From NCBI GenBank assembly GCA_004352715.1, contig SCFE01000059.1, positions 1,844,812 to 1,908,811 on the forward strand: 64,000 nucleotides of DNA. Direction: 5' to 3'. The notes below the pieces were generated by a model, which was not told where the DNA came from, ran no database searches, and saw nothing but the letters and a program-made list of their open reading frames with translations. Position numbers and translations under genes: made by a program. Origin of the DNA: Hofstenia miamia (taxonomy: Eukaryota > Xenacoelomorpha > Acoela). Shown here in pieces: positions 45,650 to 58,700 of the stretch. The first letter of the stretch is position 1, and the number at the start of each line of letters is the position of its first letter.

Positions 45650-48460
45650 AAAATCCCTCGTCAGGTTGTGATTAATGTTTCGCAACAAACGTCATTGTGT
45701 GGACTTATGTTTACAATGTGGCGGCCAACAATATCAATGCATTGTGTAACCAGTTTGACATTGTAACTTTTGAATTGTTTGCAATTAAAAAAGTGAGTTT
45801 GTCCATAGTGTTGCGAATTCCTTATAACTATTGAATCAACTTTGTGGAATGGCCAATTGTCACAACAGGCTTGCAAAACATTGTTTGATGCATGCGCACA
45901 TAAAATATTTCATGCTTACCTAAGTTTATCCCTTCAAACAATTGCGACATATTGGGCCTCACTTGTCAGCAGTTTCGCATCCAAATAATATTTTGTAGTT
46001 ATCTCTGGCACTGCCTATTCTAATGATTTCTCTCCAATTGTATTATTTAGTTTTCTTTCAAAAAACTTTATATATATTATCATTATACTTTTGTCGATGA
46101 CCTATAACATATTCAACCAGATTCGAGGCTTTTGGTTTGATCAGGCTTTGTACTACCTTATATCTTATTTTGAAAACTATTCTACACTTAGCTAACACGT
46201 AACATTTAAATATTCATGATTCATTTTTGATATTTCTATAAATGTTAAAAGCAATTCTTTACAAGCATTTTGAAGAACACTTAAAATTTTCATGAGTCTT
46301 CAAAAAGAACAGAAATAGCTTTGATATCAATCTTTTGAAATTTTCCAAGAATAATTTTACAAGGCTTAAGGTTATCTTAAATTAAATCTATGCTATTTTA
46401 TAATGCCACTTTTTATTAGCATATTCACTAAATCCTATTGAAGCACATACTTTGGAGTGCATATATTTTTGATCATCAAGATGTTATGTTAGGTGAAGTT
46501 TTTGAGTGGAATTTGTTATTACATAGTTCTTATTTTTTAGCGAATGAAAATATTAATCATAAGCGTATCGAATATGTGTAAGAATCAGAAGACTTAAAAC
46601 TTAAATGAATATGAGTTCAAATAAATTTTAAAAAATAGCATTATAGTAGCATTGAATAGTAAATAATTATTGATATTTATGTTCTGATAGAGTAGGAGAG
46701 ACTAGATTGCAGTTAACAATTGGCAATGTTTTCTGCAATAAATTAATTGCACTTAATATACTTTATCTTCTTTAAAACCGATTGTTGTAGTATTTGTTAA
46801 CTACAAAGCTATAACCTAACTACTGCAAAATATTACTGAATGCGTAGGTAAGCGCCACTTTGTACATTGCTAGAATTCCGTTACAGACTGAATTGCTACA
46901 AAATAACAATAAGAACTATAAAGTCAAGAAATGCTTAGTAAAATATTAGATGGAGAGCCACAAATAAAAAATTTCTTGGAACATGCCATAAAAATTTTAC
47001 TTTGTTTAAGAATAAGGTAGATAATTTGCTATAATGTTTTTATATCACAAGCAAACCATTTTAAAAAAAAATATAATGAACTGAACTACCCATTTTAATA
47101 GCGTTTATTTCATTCAATAGTTTCTTGTTTGCTATTACATAATATTGTCTTGATATGGAACCTTGTGTTATGAACATAATATTTGCAAATGGTTGCAAAA
47201 CAATTTTTTGGCAAAATCAATAATATTTTCCTCATCGCTGATTTACGATATTTGCTAGAGCCAGTTTAGAAACATTATTTGAGTTGAAAATTTATAAAAT
47301 GTGCACAAGGTGAAGTTTTCATTCTTTCCAATCTGCGTTAGTTGTTAAAAAATCGCAAAAATTCAAATTTAAATTTCGCCATAGAAATTTACATTTTCGT
47401 GTATTTACATATACAAACTAATATTATTCCTACAAAAAATAATGTTAAAAATATCCAAACATTCTAATCAAATTAAAATTACACCATAGAAATTTACATT
47501 TTCATGTATTTATTTATACTAACTAGAACTCTTCCTGGAATATATTGAAAAAATTCTTGTCTTTTAGTAGTTTACATTATACATTTTTTTAAATAATATA
47601 AAATCAAACTATTAAAATTCAAACTAAGTAATTCGCAAGTGTCATATTCCTTATGTGACACACGAAATTTTGTAAATTTTTTTTTACAGGTAATCATTAT
47701 AATTCTATAGACTGTTAAACAACTTCATCATTTGTTTCATTGAGATTAAGAACGAATGAATATTTTGTAAATAAGTCTGCCAAATTCCAACAGATTTGAT
47801 ACACCCATGTGGCAGGAGTTGCAATTACAGCCACTCATAGCCACCAGTAGACCACTGGCGGACCACTAGTGACATCTGATTTACTTTTAATCATAAATAA
47901 TATATGAGAGATAATGCTTGCAAGTAAAATATTATTCATTATTATGCTTCTTAGTCTCACAAATACACAAAATTCATAATGAAGAGCTTTTTTGCAATTC
48001 TCTGTTTGCAAAAAAATATAAGGTATGTGTGAAGAATGAAATTTCAAAAAATTTATTGACGATTATGAACGGACCTTGAAATTAATGTCTATATGAGTGC
48101 TTTAAATTGGACAAAAGTTAGTTTTAATTATTGGAAAAAATAATATTTAAAAATTTCAAATTTGTTCTGGAATTGAAAATTAAATTTAAACTGGGCATTT
48201 TTGTATGCTTATTTTTATTGCTTATAAAAAATTCTTTATATTTTCCATTGCCAAATTAAAATTAATTTAAATGGTAAGCTTGCTAGCTTTGGCTTCAACC
48301 CTTTGTTGGGTTTGTGTTAGTTTAAACTGCAATGTTTAGAATCTACCAATATAACAGTTTGCTATTGTTACATTTAAGATATTGCTCTGATGCTGACATC
48401 GTACTTTTGCCACCAGTGGCCCACCAACTAGCCACCAGGGTTTAGCTAAGACTAAACTAA
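45650..48460. other. Intergenic AT-rich sequence
   Basis: No gene seen. A direct repeat of ATAGAAATTTACATTTTC.TG occurs at about 47382 and 47487. Near 47836 and 48415 the words CCACTGGC and CCACCAGTGGCCCACCA are similar and inverted. Confidence 0.35.
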
Positions 48461-48469
48461 CATAGATAT

Positions 48470-49165
48470 TTACACGAGCAACAAATCATGCTGGTCTTCA
48501 CTGACATTCCAATGCTTCACCTCGCATTATAAAGACATGGTTCTAGCGTTCCCTATAATGTAAAAATATAAAACTATCAAAGTACTTGTTATGAAACAAA
48601 AATGCTAGCAAAGTCCAAATCCTCTACTTGAAATGTTAGTCTGTGAAAGATTCTTCTAATTACCAATATTTATTAAATTACATAATTTAACTCCATTCTA
48701 TTTCTGGCAAGAATGTGGACGAAGATTTAAGTCTAATTTCGAATACTCAATATAAACTTAATATTAACCGATTACGAAATAGGGTCTTACATATAAATGA
48801 AATCAAATCCGAATCCAAATCTATGTTGGATTCTAATTTGAATCTTGGCAAATTACATTGGCGGATCTATAAACAATTATTTCGGACTACAGAAATATTT
48901 TACATAGTAATTTCTGTGAAATACGTAAATCAAATTTCTCAGTAGAAGTCTTCTACTGAAGAATAAACAGGTAAAGTTTTTCATGTTCAAAGTCGTTTTT
49001 AACCATAACTATAACCAATGGGTATTTTGGATGTGGAAGTTATTGCGTAAGCCAATTTATATTTTAGATAATTATTCGGATTCAGATTTGCATTTACATG
49101 CCTCAATATTCGACTTCGATATAAAACAAATGAATTCGCAGGACTCTATTCCAACCAAAATCAAC
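48470..49165 (+). repeat. Dispersed ~700-bp repeat, copy 2
   Basis: Same-orientation relative of 27215-27945 (shared blocks TCTTCACTG, CTCGCATTAT, GAAATCAAATCCGAATCC and GAATACGTAAATCAAATTTC). It lacks the GAA microsatellite, which therefore arose in or was lost from one copy. Confidence 0.65.
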
Positions 49166-49639
49166 ATAAAAAAGCATCTGAAACAATTAAAACTATTTAA
49201 GGCACACATCAAATTTGTGTAATTCAATGATTACTTAATAATAATCTTGACTTTATTGACATGAGCGTCTTTGTGTAATATATTTCAAAGGTTTGCATCT
49301 ATGAATGCAACCAAGTGACTCAGTGGACCCGGTAGTCGCGATGAAAAAATTGACCCACAACAAATCCGCCACCCGGTTGCAACTATTATAATATATCATT
49401 ATGTTTTCAGCTTTTAACAGCACTTGAGGACTGTCATCGCAAGCTGAGCTATCATAAATTATATAACCATGTTCTTCGAATTGTGTAATTTATTTTGCTC
49501 ATTATATTTTATTATATTATATAATGTTATATTACTGACCAGTTATTAAACCTAGATGCAAATATTTGGTTAATGCATGCGTAAGCCTTTTAATATTTCA
49601 CCATGTTGCAATTTACTTATTAGTCAACTTAATCTCAAC

Positions 49640-51680
49640 TTAATCTCAACTTAATGTTTGCACTGTTATTAAAGTCAGGCGACATTGGTGTCCAAAAGTA
49701 TATGACAGTAGCGAGTTGTGTAAAGTAAGAACTTTAAGAACATTATTAAATTGGCTTATCTTAATGACAGAAGTTTTGCTGCTCATTGTAGTGATATCAA
49801 GTAGGTATTCAATATACTTGGCAATGACACAAATTATGTATTTACAGAAACCTGGCTTAACTCTGTTACTGAACTTTTCAATTTTGACAAAAAGAATTTC
49901 TTTACCATATGTAAAAACCGTGACTCCAGAAGAGGTGGGCTAATGGTCATTGCTCTACGTTATCTACATCCAAGGAAATGCAAGGAATAATAGCATAGAC
50001 ACAAAAAGTTTGACACCCTCTGGCTAGAAATATAACAAAATAAGAATTCACAATTTTCAGGCTTAACTACCGCAAGAAATTTATTAGACATAAAGAGGTA
50101 GAAGTGCAAAATGCATTGGCACTTGAAAAGGATATACTGTATATGTACCTGGGGATTTAAACATTAACTATCTTTCAAATTCTGAACATGCAATCATTGA
50201 AGATCTCTGTGATTCAACTCACTTGAAGGTGGTAAATAAAGAGATATTTACAAAAAATTTCGTTTGATTGACTACTTATTGACAAACGTCGACACCTTAG
50301 ATTATGATACTTACGTATTTTAATTCGTTCTCTGATCACAATCCATGTGTATGTATCCCAAGTACAATGCACCTCCCTAAAGTACGGGAAAAATTTTTAG
50401 AAGAATTTTTTAGGAATTTGACAAAAATCTCTTCTCTGAAATATTAGATAATGATGCATGCGACTACATTTACATTTTCAGTAATTCAAGTGCTAGGATA
50501 AAGTTTTTGTTAAACAAAAAAGCACCATTTAGGTATGCGTATATTAAATCTTGTCAGTGCTATAATGTAAAGAGTAAAGATATTAAAATTTTAGAAGAAG
50601 AAAATTTGGGAAATCTTCATTTTACCAGATCGAAGACTAACTTCAATTGTATAAAAAGCAAGTTATGCACAGTAAAAAAATCTAAATGCCAAACGATTTT
50701 ATGATAAATTAAACTCGTCTAGAGTAAATGGAGGTTCAGAAATAGACGTTTAAATCGAGACAAAGGTTTATCCTGCAATATAATCGATTTAGTTATCAAC
50801 AATGAAACTTTTAGTATTATTAGGGTAATAGTGAACGATTAAAATCACACTTTTAAGGAACTAGGGAACAAAATAGATCAATTAGAGATGTCTATATATA
50901 TATATATATATGTATATAAACACGAATTACTAAAGGTGATATCCACGATGGATCCCAACACTTCAAATGGCAGCTGTGATATTCCAATATTCATCATAAA
51001 GGAATACGTTGATTACTTTTCTGATCACCTTTTGTTGTATATAATTTTGTAATAAACAATTCATCTTTTTCAGAAATACCTAAAAAGCAGATGTAACTCC
51101 AGTTTTCAAGAAAAGTGATCCTACAAAGTGTGAAAATTATCATTCCATTTCAATAAGAAATCCCTTTGCTAAAATTTTTCAAAAAACTTATGTTTACTTA
51201 TGAACGCCTACTTGAATGATAATAACATTTTAGTGCCAAATCAGTTTGGTTTTTGAAAAGCACATAGTACATCAGATGCCTCGTTGAAATTAACTGAGTG
51301 TAACGTTTAACTTAAATAATGGTCTTAGCAGCTGTGTTTCACTGGTTGATCTAAACAAAGCGTTCAATAGCTTATATTTCAATATCATACTTCAGAAACT
51401 TCATAGATATTGATTTAATGAGAAAGCAAGGAAATTGTTGCACAGTTTTTGAAGTTGTAGACAAACGCGTGTCAAAGTAAATAGCAGGTATTCGAATTTT
51501 GTAACCACAGACCAAGAAATACACCAAGGCTCTGTACTGGGACCTATTCTTTATAATTTGTTCGTAAATGATATCTGCAAACATGTAAATAATTGTAATA
51601 TAATTCAGTACGGTGGCGACATTTTAATTTTTATAAAATTATGGTATACCTGCTAAACGTATTTTAAAAATAATTTAATA
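49640..51680 (+). pseudogene. Decayed non-LTR retrotransposon (endonuclease and reverse transcriptase)
   Basis: Endonuclease remains at about 49830-49945 read YVFTETWLN and RDSRRGGLMVI. Reverse transcriptase remains at about 51080-51620 read TPVFKKSDPTKCENYHSISI, VSLVDLNKAFNS (motif A), HQGSVLGPILYNLFVNDI (motif B) and QYGGDILIF where YADD is expected (motif C lost). Many stops and frameshifts lie between. Typical Jockey/CR1-like order EN then RT. A (TA)n run at 50893 interrupts it. Confidence 0.8.
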
Positions 51681-51976
51681 TTTGGACACTTTGAAATTAA
51701 CAGTTATATAAAAAAGCTACACTTGAGCAGAAGAGATTTTTCACGACTTAGGATAGTATTATTTCAAAATTGTACATAATTTTAAAATTAAAAATTTTTT
51801 GTTGCCAATTGCTAATAATGGCACCAACAATGGCCCATTAATAGACCAATAATAGAATGTTTCCTGGGATTGCCCTCTCTACATTACACGAAATATTTCT
51901 TGCTACAAAAAGTTTTTGTCGCGCGATGGCGTATCAAATTTGATTTCGCGTGCTATCTTAATACATGGCATAAAAA

Positions 51977-52194
51977 ATATTTTTAGCAATTCCTCTAAAT
52001 TGGCCTGCATTTTTATACCATCACGAAATCTTTCTGCATCGTGAAGCAATACGCATTGTAGTAATGCTTTTCTTTAAAGGAAATGTTTGCTAGATTTTGG
52101 GGCAATTTGCATTTTATTTGCTCATATATTTTCTTGAGAAAATATTCTTAGCGATTTCTCTAAATTGGTCTGCATTTTTATGCCGTCACAAAAT
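51977..52194 (+). repeat. Pair of ~55-bp direct repeats
   Basis: 51977-52031 and 52140-52194 share TCTAAATTGG(C/T)CTGCATTTTTAT and TCACAAAATC-type ends with about 85-90% identity by eye. Confidence 0.55.
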
Positions 52195-52236
52195 CAGCTC
52201 TTCTACTTCATTTCAAAAGTTCACTCAAATCTGACT

Positions 52237-52470
52237 TTTAAGGCCTCTCTTAACTACACAATTTAATCGGCCCGTTAAAATAATGTAGTTAAGACGCTGC
52301 CTCAACTTTTCAGGTGAAAAAGTTGAAGCTCCATCTTAACTACACGATTTAATGGGCATAATTAAGTCGGGCCAATTAAATCGTGTAGTTAAGTCGGGGC
52401 AAGTTTACATTCCACAAATTCCCGACAAAGTCAGGCCGATTAAATCGTGTAGCTAAGACAGGCCTTAATG
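52237..52470. mobile_element. MITE with nested CTTAACTACACGATTTAAT inverted motifs
   Basis: Outer ends TTTAAGGCCTCTCTTAACTA (left) and the inverted TAGCTAAGACAGGCCTTAA (right) pair. Inside, TTAACTACACGATTTAAT on one strand and ATTAAATCGTGTAGTTAAG on the other occur several times, so the RNA or single-stranded DNA could fold in more than one way. No coding frame. Confidence 0.65.
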
Positions 52471-53700
52471 CTGCAACATAATCTTCTCCTACCAAATCTG
52501 CTTGCTCAATCAATGCATCCTGTTCAACAGATATGTTCGATTCTTCCTCTGCACACCGCTATTACCCCAGTCCCGTAAAGAACATCTGACAAACCATGAA
52601 TTCAATTAGAATCGATCAAACCTCATTAGTGTCTCTAAAGTACAGATTAAGATATATAGGTGCACACAAAGTCACATACTATGCAATTCAATTTAAAAGT
52701 TGCAAAATAATTTTGTTTATGATCACCTAAATTACTTTTGCCTATAGTTGACAACTGGGGTGAAAAAGAACCTCTAGCAATGTAAAACGAGAGCAATTAT
52801 AGACTATAAATATTTTCACTAAGTATAGAACAGTAGTTTTGATTATGCAACGCTATTACACAAGAATCATTCAAATATTTTCTGTTGAAATTCCTAAAAA
52901 GTCTTTTGAGGTAAATCAATGCATAGCATATAGACTTTTCTTGCTTGAAAAATCATTTTTTCATTGATATACGCACCCTATGAATAGACATTTGCTGCTT
53001 CAAGTGGATAAAAATGGGTCTAGCTCCCAGACGAAAATTAGGAACAGTCTGAAAATTTAAATGAATCTAAGTTACATTAATTTATGTTTCAAGATTTATT
53101 TTCATAAAGATCTATTCATTACGATTTGATAAATTTTGCTGTCAAACAGAAAAACAGACAGACAGTCGGATAAGCAAAGGCAAAAATAGTGCCTGCTTGG
53201 CGAATAAAATAAATAAAAATACCAATTAAAATATAGGGATGGACAAAATGTCGCCCATTATTGATTTCAATTTCAAATTTGCAAACAAATTAAGCTAAAC
53301 TACCTCATTGGCAATTGCCTTATGCTCGTCAGACTGGGGTAAAAAAATATCCCAAACAATGTTCATCTAGTATATACCAATATCTATGCAATATTTGAAA
53401 GGGTGAATCTCAATACTCTAAACAGCGACTAACCGTTATTGAAGGAATACATATAAATTGAGTTACTGAATTTCTAGTATATGCATTTGTATGAAATTAA
53501 TTGCGTTAATTAATTCTGTTATAAATTTGCACAATTTCCTTAAATGGATTTATTTTAGTGATGAAAAAAATTTGCGCATCAGTAATTGATACTGTTGCAA
53601 CATCTCTTTCTGTTGACTATATAAACTTCAACAGTGACTCATTGAAAATACAGAATTACATTTCTAAATATTTTTAATCAAATAAACTCAAAGTTATTTG
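52471..53700. other. AT-rich sequence, possible short retroposon tail
   Basis: ACAGACAGACAGTCGG followed by AATAAAATAAATAAA near 53155-53220 resembles the 3' tail of a SINE-like retroposon; no promoter boxes could be assigned. Otherwise nothing is seen. Confidence 0.3.
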
Positions 53701-53719
53701 TGAATTCGAAAGCAACTCT

Positions 53720-54060
53720 TCAGATACCAATGTGCAAGTATGAAGGGTTTTTGCGTCAAGTTTCAATTAATCAAGTCGAAGTTTGAGTTCTTAAGTTTCA
53801 AGTTTGTGTTCGAGTATTTTTTTAAAGAAAATTCTGAGTTTGATAGATTTTTTCTAATTCTGAGCTTTTTAGAATACACTAAAATTTATTTTACAATAAT
53901 TCCAAGTATTATTAGCTAAAATATAATTATTTGTGTTTGATAAAAAAAACTGAAATTTAAAATATTTCGATTTTTATTATATTTTCGACTGGATTTTTGA
54001 TCAAGTTTGAGTTTTGATGATTTCTCTTTCGAATTTTTCCAATTGAGTTTTGTGAGTTCA
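53720..54060 (-). repeat. ACTCGA-rich dispersed repeat, copy 4 (inverted)
   Basis: On the minus strand: ACTTGATCAAAAATCCAGTCG, TTTAGCTAATAATACTTGG and AAAAATACTCGAACACAAAC follow the order of the other copies. Confidence 0.6.
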
Positions 54061-54099
54061 TTTGAGTTCTTAAGATTTGAAGTACTTCAAAACCATGCA

Positions 54100-54994
54100 A
54101 GTAAATTAAAAGAGTGCAAATTTTTCTCAATTGAAAAGAATGCGTACAAAAAACCACAATTTTTCACAAAACAACATTGAAAACTATATAAATTGTTTTG
54201 CATATTTCAAACAATTAGTAGTACATGGCCAGACCCACCTTTTTCTTCTCAGACTTGATAGCAACCTAAAGATGTTGATATCAAGTTCAACTTCCTTTGA
54301 GCCTGGTATCACTAGAATAGGGGAGACTATTAACAAAATTGAAGAACATTGAATTAAAAAAATTTTCAACATACTCTTGATCTCATGAGTTACTATAATA
54401 TGTCTGTTTTGAACCTAGCTGTTAGAATCAAAGCACAACTTCAGGTGAACATAGCAAGAGCAGGAAGTACTTGACTCATTTAAATAAAAAATATAAAAAA
54501 TTTCATCACTTACTTTGCTAATTCAGACTTTACATATATTTTTAGCTGTCCTACAGTACTGTCAACATTAGTCTTACTTTCAGTCAGTTGAAGAAAATTA
54601 AGTGAAGCCCATATAATTTTTTCTCCAGAAAACTATGATCAGAAGAGAAGAATTGGAGCAGCACAAATGTTGAAATACTGACTCTTTAAAATCATTGAAG
54701 AAATTCTACCACTTTCTCATAAGTGAAGAAACATTTTCAATTCATATGAGAAGCAAAAGCATTTGGTAGTTCAAATATTTTAGCATCAATGACTAAACAG
54801 CAAATCAATATTTGTTTATATTTCAATATGATTGGTTAAATATGTCGTAGACATACAAGAGATCCAATTTATAATTTTCAATAATATAGTGGCAGAAATA
54901 TTTCTGAAATATAATAATAACTGGTTGCAATTAAATAGAGAAAACAAATGTATGTTCAGGAGATCCTTTTTTTGTCAGGTAGTGCCAAAAAATT
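54100..54994. other. CpG-poor AT-rich sequence left of the GC-rich insertion
   Basis: No assigned gene. It may belong to the gypsy element on the right, split by the insertion at 55007. Confidence 0.3.
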
Positions 54995-55006
54995 TAACCC
55001 ATTTTT

Positions 55007-55101
55007 GGGAACCAAAAGGGCTATGCCTGAATCGTCCTAGAGAGTAACCTCCTCGTGGTGGTTCCTGGAGAAGCGGAGATGCTGAGGCAATACTTGATGG
55101 G
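55007..55101 (+). ncRNA. Candidate HDV-like self-cleaving ribozyme
   Basis: P1: GGGAACC (55007-55013) pairs with GGTTCCT (55060-55066), six Watson-Crick pairs plus a G.U at the first base, the wobble conserved at the HDV cleavage site. P3: ACC (55047-55049) with GGT (55057-55059), directly before the 3' strand of P1. L3 is TCCTCGT, close to the HDV loop; its CC can form P1.1 with GG at 55067-55068. P4: AGC/GCT (55072-55074 with 55081-55083). P2: GAGTA (55042-55046) with TACTT (55091-55095), extendable past tandem G.A pairs. Candidate catalytic C is 55088 in GGCAA. An alternative P2 uses TGCCT (55024-55028) with AGGCA (55085-55089). Cleavage would free the element RNA exactly at its 5' end. 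Confidence 0.6.
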
Positions 55102-55746
55102 CGCGTTGCTTTGCGGAGTCCCGAACCTAGAGTGGACGTTAAACAATAGGGTATAAGAAGGTGCAACCATGTGTGCTTTGCACATATGGGGGCGGTGATA
55201 ATGATGTGAGACTGTCTGTTCTGTAGAGCAGACGGCGACGTCTATGCCCAGAGCCGTAGAGTGCGTCTACGAGGGCAGTTATACAGAGGATTTTCCTCTG
55301 TCTCTGGCCTCTAGATAGGCCTAGGCCAGCATTTGCTGGGCCTTACCTATGAGGGAGCTTTGCTTTGTCATGGGTTTTAGTTATGATCCGACATTCTAAG
55401 TTACGGAGATTTTAGGACGTCACTTGGTGCTTTGCACTCAAGTGTAACAAATATCTCCAAAATAATCAGGATCTTTATAACAGGCAGACGGTAGGTGCTC
55501 ACGAGTTACCTCAGTTAGTAGCCTTGGTTGGCGAAAGCTGTAGAGAGGCGCAACCCTCTCATGAAGCTCGGCCGTTGGCTTCACTCTCTGCTGATCAGAC
55601 TCAACACAGATCAGCACTCTGCGTGCCAGGGGTCGCCAGAGGGCAAGCATGATTAAGCCGGCCAGCACACTTCTAGGGGAAGTGCCAGAGCTGATCTGTT
55701 GCCACCCACTCTTCAGTCCGTTGACTGGTAGAGTAACCCCGAATTA
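55007..55746 (+). mobile_element. GC-rich 740-bp retroposon between 12-bp direct repeats
   Basis: Identical TAACCCATTTTT sequences lie directly before (54995-55006) and after (55747-55758) this segment, as expected for target-primed insertion. It is about half G+C and rich in CpG, unlike both flanks, so it is an insertion into CpG-poor DNA. The first base after the left repeat starts an HDV-like ribozyme fold (separate entry). Further hairpin-forming words occur, such as ACAGAGGATTTTCCTCTGT and GGCCAGCATTTGCTGGGCC. No RT, and no open frame with a known domain. Best read as a short non-autonomous LINE derivative. Confidence 0.65.
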
Positions 55747-55759
55747 TAACCCATTTTTA

Positions 55760-58700
55760 GCCTGTATGATATTGTTGTTGTTAAACAATTATTTTCACCA
55801 TGATTGTTGTTGAAAAAGTCTATATCTTTGTTATTTAACTGGAATGAGTCTATGTCCAAATTCACAGAGTTTTCATTACCTCCTGAAACTGGTACAATTG
55901 TAGAACCATGGTAAATTCAAGCATACCAAGCACCCCTGAAGTGTCTTTAGCAAGCAAAGTTGAAATTGATTCTGAAACATTAAACATCCTGCCACATAAG
56001 AATATCTGCTCCCAAGTGAGAGCCAGACATCAGTCAAATCCATGCCCTTCCATTGTTGCACCCCCAATAGTTTCTTGAGTAGATTCTCAGTCAGTGTCTG
56101 CAGAGATTACCACACTTACCAAAAGCTTTCCCAATGTGAACAAGAGCTCCATGAGAAAATTGAGCTAATAAAGGCCCCTATATTAAGGCTAGTCAAGACA
56201 ATCAAATCCAACATTTGAGCAGTCTGTAACCATCAAAAAGCTAGCATTGCAAGAGAATCCAAACTGGACCATTAGGTTATGTATTTGAGAAAACAGGCTG
56301 AGATCACCTGAGTTGAATCACATCAATTGATGGCTGAGAGAGAGGAGAACCAAGAGAAGATGCATGTGATTGAGTCAGACTTGCTGCAGTCAAAGATAGG
56401 GTTAGAACACAAACAAGACAAGAAGGAACTAGAGCAAAAATTTTTTTTCAGCTAAGTCCTCCTTAGAAACAGTCCCTATATCCACAAAGACAGTGTCCTG
56501 CCAGCTATTTAGTGCAACCTACATGCCCAAACCAAGTAGGTGAACAACACAGTTAAAACTATGAAGAGAAATTTTGATAAGTATATCAATACCCACCAAC
56601 ACAGGAAATCACAAATATACCAAATATTTGCAACAGAGGCAACAACAATGGAATTGGATGAAAATGAAGTCATTACAAAGGATGACTTTGATAAAGCTTA
56701 GAAGCAAGTACAAGAGCAATTGCCAGAGATAGTTAACCATAGTAAATAAATCTGCATCACCTGTAGCATCACCTAAGGAAAATGTAGTGCCTGTCAAACT
56801 GGTAGCCATTAATCCTGGGGCATGGGAATTGAGTAGATCTGATAAGATTCCAGTTCATTTTCAGTAATCTATGCTTCCTGAGAGGCTGCAACCAGATGTT
56901 TTAATGGCCTGAATAAATTTACCTAAGTTCCTTGGAAAATTTAATAAAAATTCCCAAGCATTTAATGAGTGGTTTTACCTATTTGAGTTTACCCTAAGGA
57001 ACTAAAAATTCATTAAGGGCTACAGTAGACACTTACTAACATACCTAACTGGTGATGCATGCAACAATGATCTAACCATAGAGCAAAAGACTAAACTTGA
57101 TTATAGTGCCATAATCTGGAACTTATGACATCACTAAAATGGTCTTCATATCAGACACCAATATAAAATCTTACTAAGGGAATGGAAATTCAGAGAGACC
57201 AAAAATATCTCTACCTACATAATGCAATTTGGGAGATTGTATCAATTGATTTGATTATCAACTGAGTACTCCAAGAATGATCTGTTCTTGTATTTTTTGA
57301 GAGGACTACTCTGTGCACTGAGAGAATTTAAATTTGATCTTGAAGACACATTGGGCAAGTTGATAGCTAAGACAGCAAGTTTTAATCTAACAGTTGACGA
57401 CATGGTGAGAATAAATGAAGATGCATCAATGTTGCACTCCACTGTGTATAACCAACTACTCAACAAAATTGCCAAAGTATGCTAAGAAAGGTGAATCTAG
57501 TTCCAGTACATTGTCCATAATCCTGAGGAGGGGTCAAAACTAAGATGAACATGAATGCCATCCATTGCAGAAAATGTGGAATGAAAGGCTATTATAAGGG
57601 AGACTGCAAAAAGAAAATTCTGGTCTTAGAAAATGGAGAAGGATACCTGTTCAAGAAAAAAACTGAGAAGGTTGAGGAAATGGAGACGTCAAAATATAGG
57701 AGCACCAACTCCCATAAAATTAGCACTTGGGAATATTTTAAAATTAATTCAGGTGCACTACAAGAATGTAATACCTGTAATAATAAGCAGGATGATTATC
57801 CATGTGACAATCAACACAAAATCTTCTGTTTCCATTGTAACCAAGGGCAAATTTAATTCAGAGTGGAGGAAGAGGTGTTTATGCATGATTTTGTTATTGT
57901 GGATATGTGAAACAACTGTTTGCTGCATGACATCATCCTTGGCTGAGACCTAATAGAGAAAACCAGATGTGTAATAGATTGCAGACATAGAACCATCACA
58001 TTTAAAAAGAGGGTTGTGTCCCAACTATTTGAGGAATCAGTGAGTAAAAATATATTATTGACTCTAGTGCAGGATGTGAAACTGGAGCCTCAACACTGGC
58101 AAATGGTGGAACTCCAGTGTAAAAAATAAATAAATGGGACATCCTGATCTAAAACTATTAGCACATAAACACAAGACATCTATTAATGAATGAAAATGTA
58201 TGTACTTAATTTAAAAGTAATATACATACCATAATTATCAATAACTCAGATTGATATTTAATGTTGAAGCAAGGCCAGGTGACAATTGCAGCCACTCCAC
58301 TATTGAGAAACAAGACCAACAGTAATGTTTGTTTACTAACTAAGGTTGAGAAAAAGAATCATCAACAGCTGGAGAGAACACCACCTGTGTTAGATGAAGC
58401 AGTGTATGACCAATTGAAGCCAGGTGAGATTAAAGAGCCTAAGGGGTGCTCTAGAGAAGAGCAGAAAAATCTTTAACTATGATACTGTGAGTGTCTGAAA
58501 AGCAGTAGGGGAAATGATCAGTATTGTGATGCTGTTGATAAGCCAATAAGAGAGTCCCTGAGAACCAGAAAACTCACTATGACAAAACAATGAAAAGAAC
58601 TAATAGATAATAAATAATACCGCCTAGTAAAACTTTGTATGCAACCCCTACAGTTTTCATGCATCATGGGAACAAATTTAGCCTGTGAATAGATTATAGA

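Noticed and set aside
55438-55668. 76-codon minus frame in the GC-rich insertion
   Set aside because: No recognisable domain; it is expected by chance in GC-richer DNA and is antisense to the ribozyme orientation.
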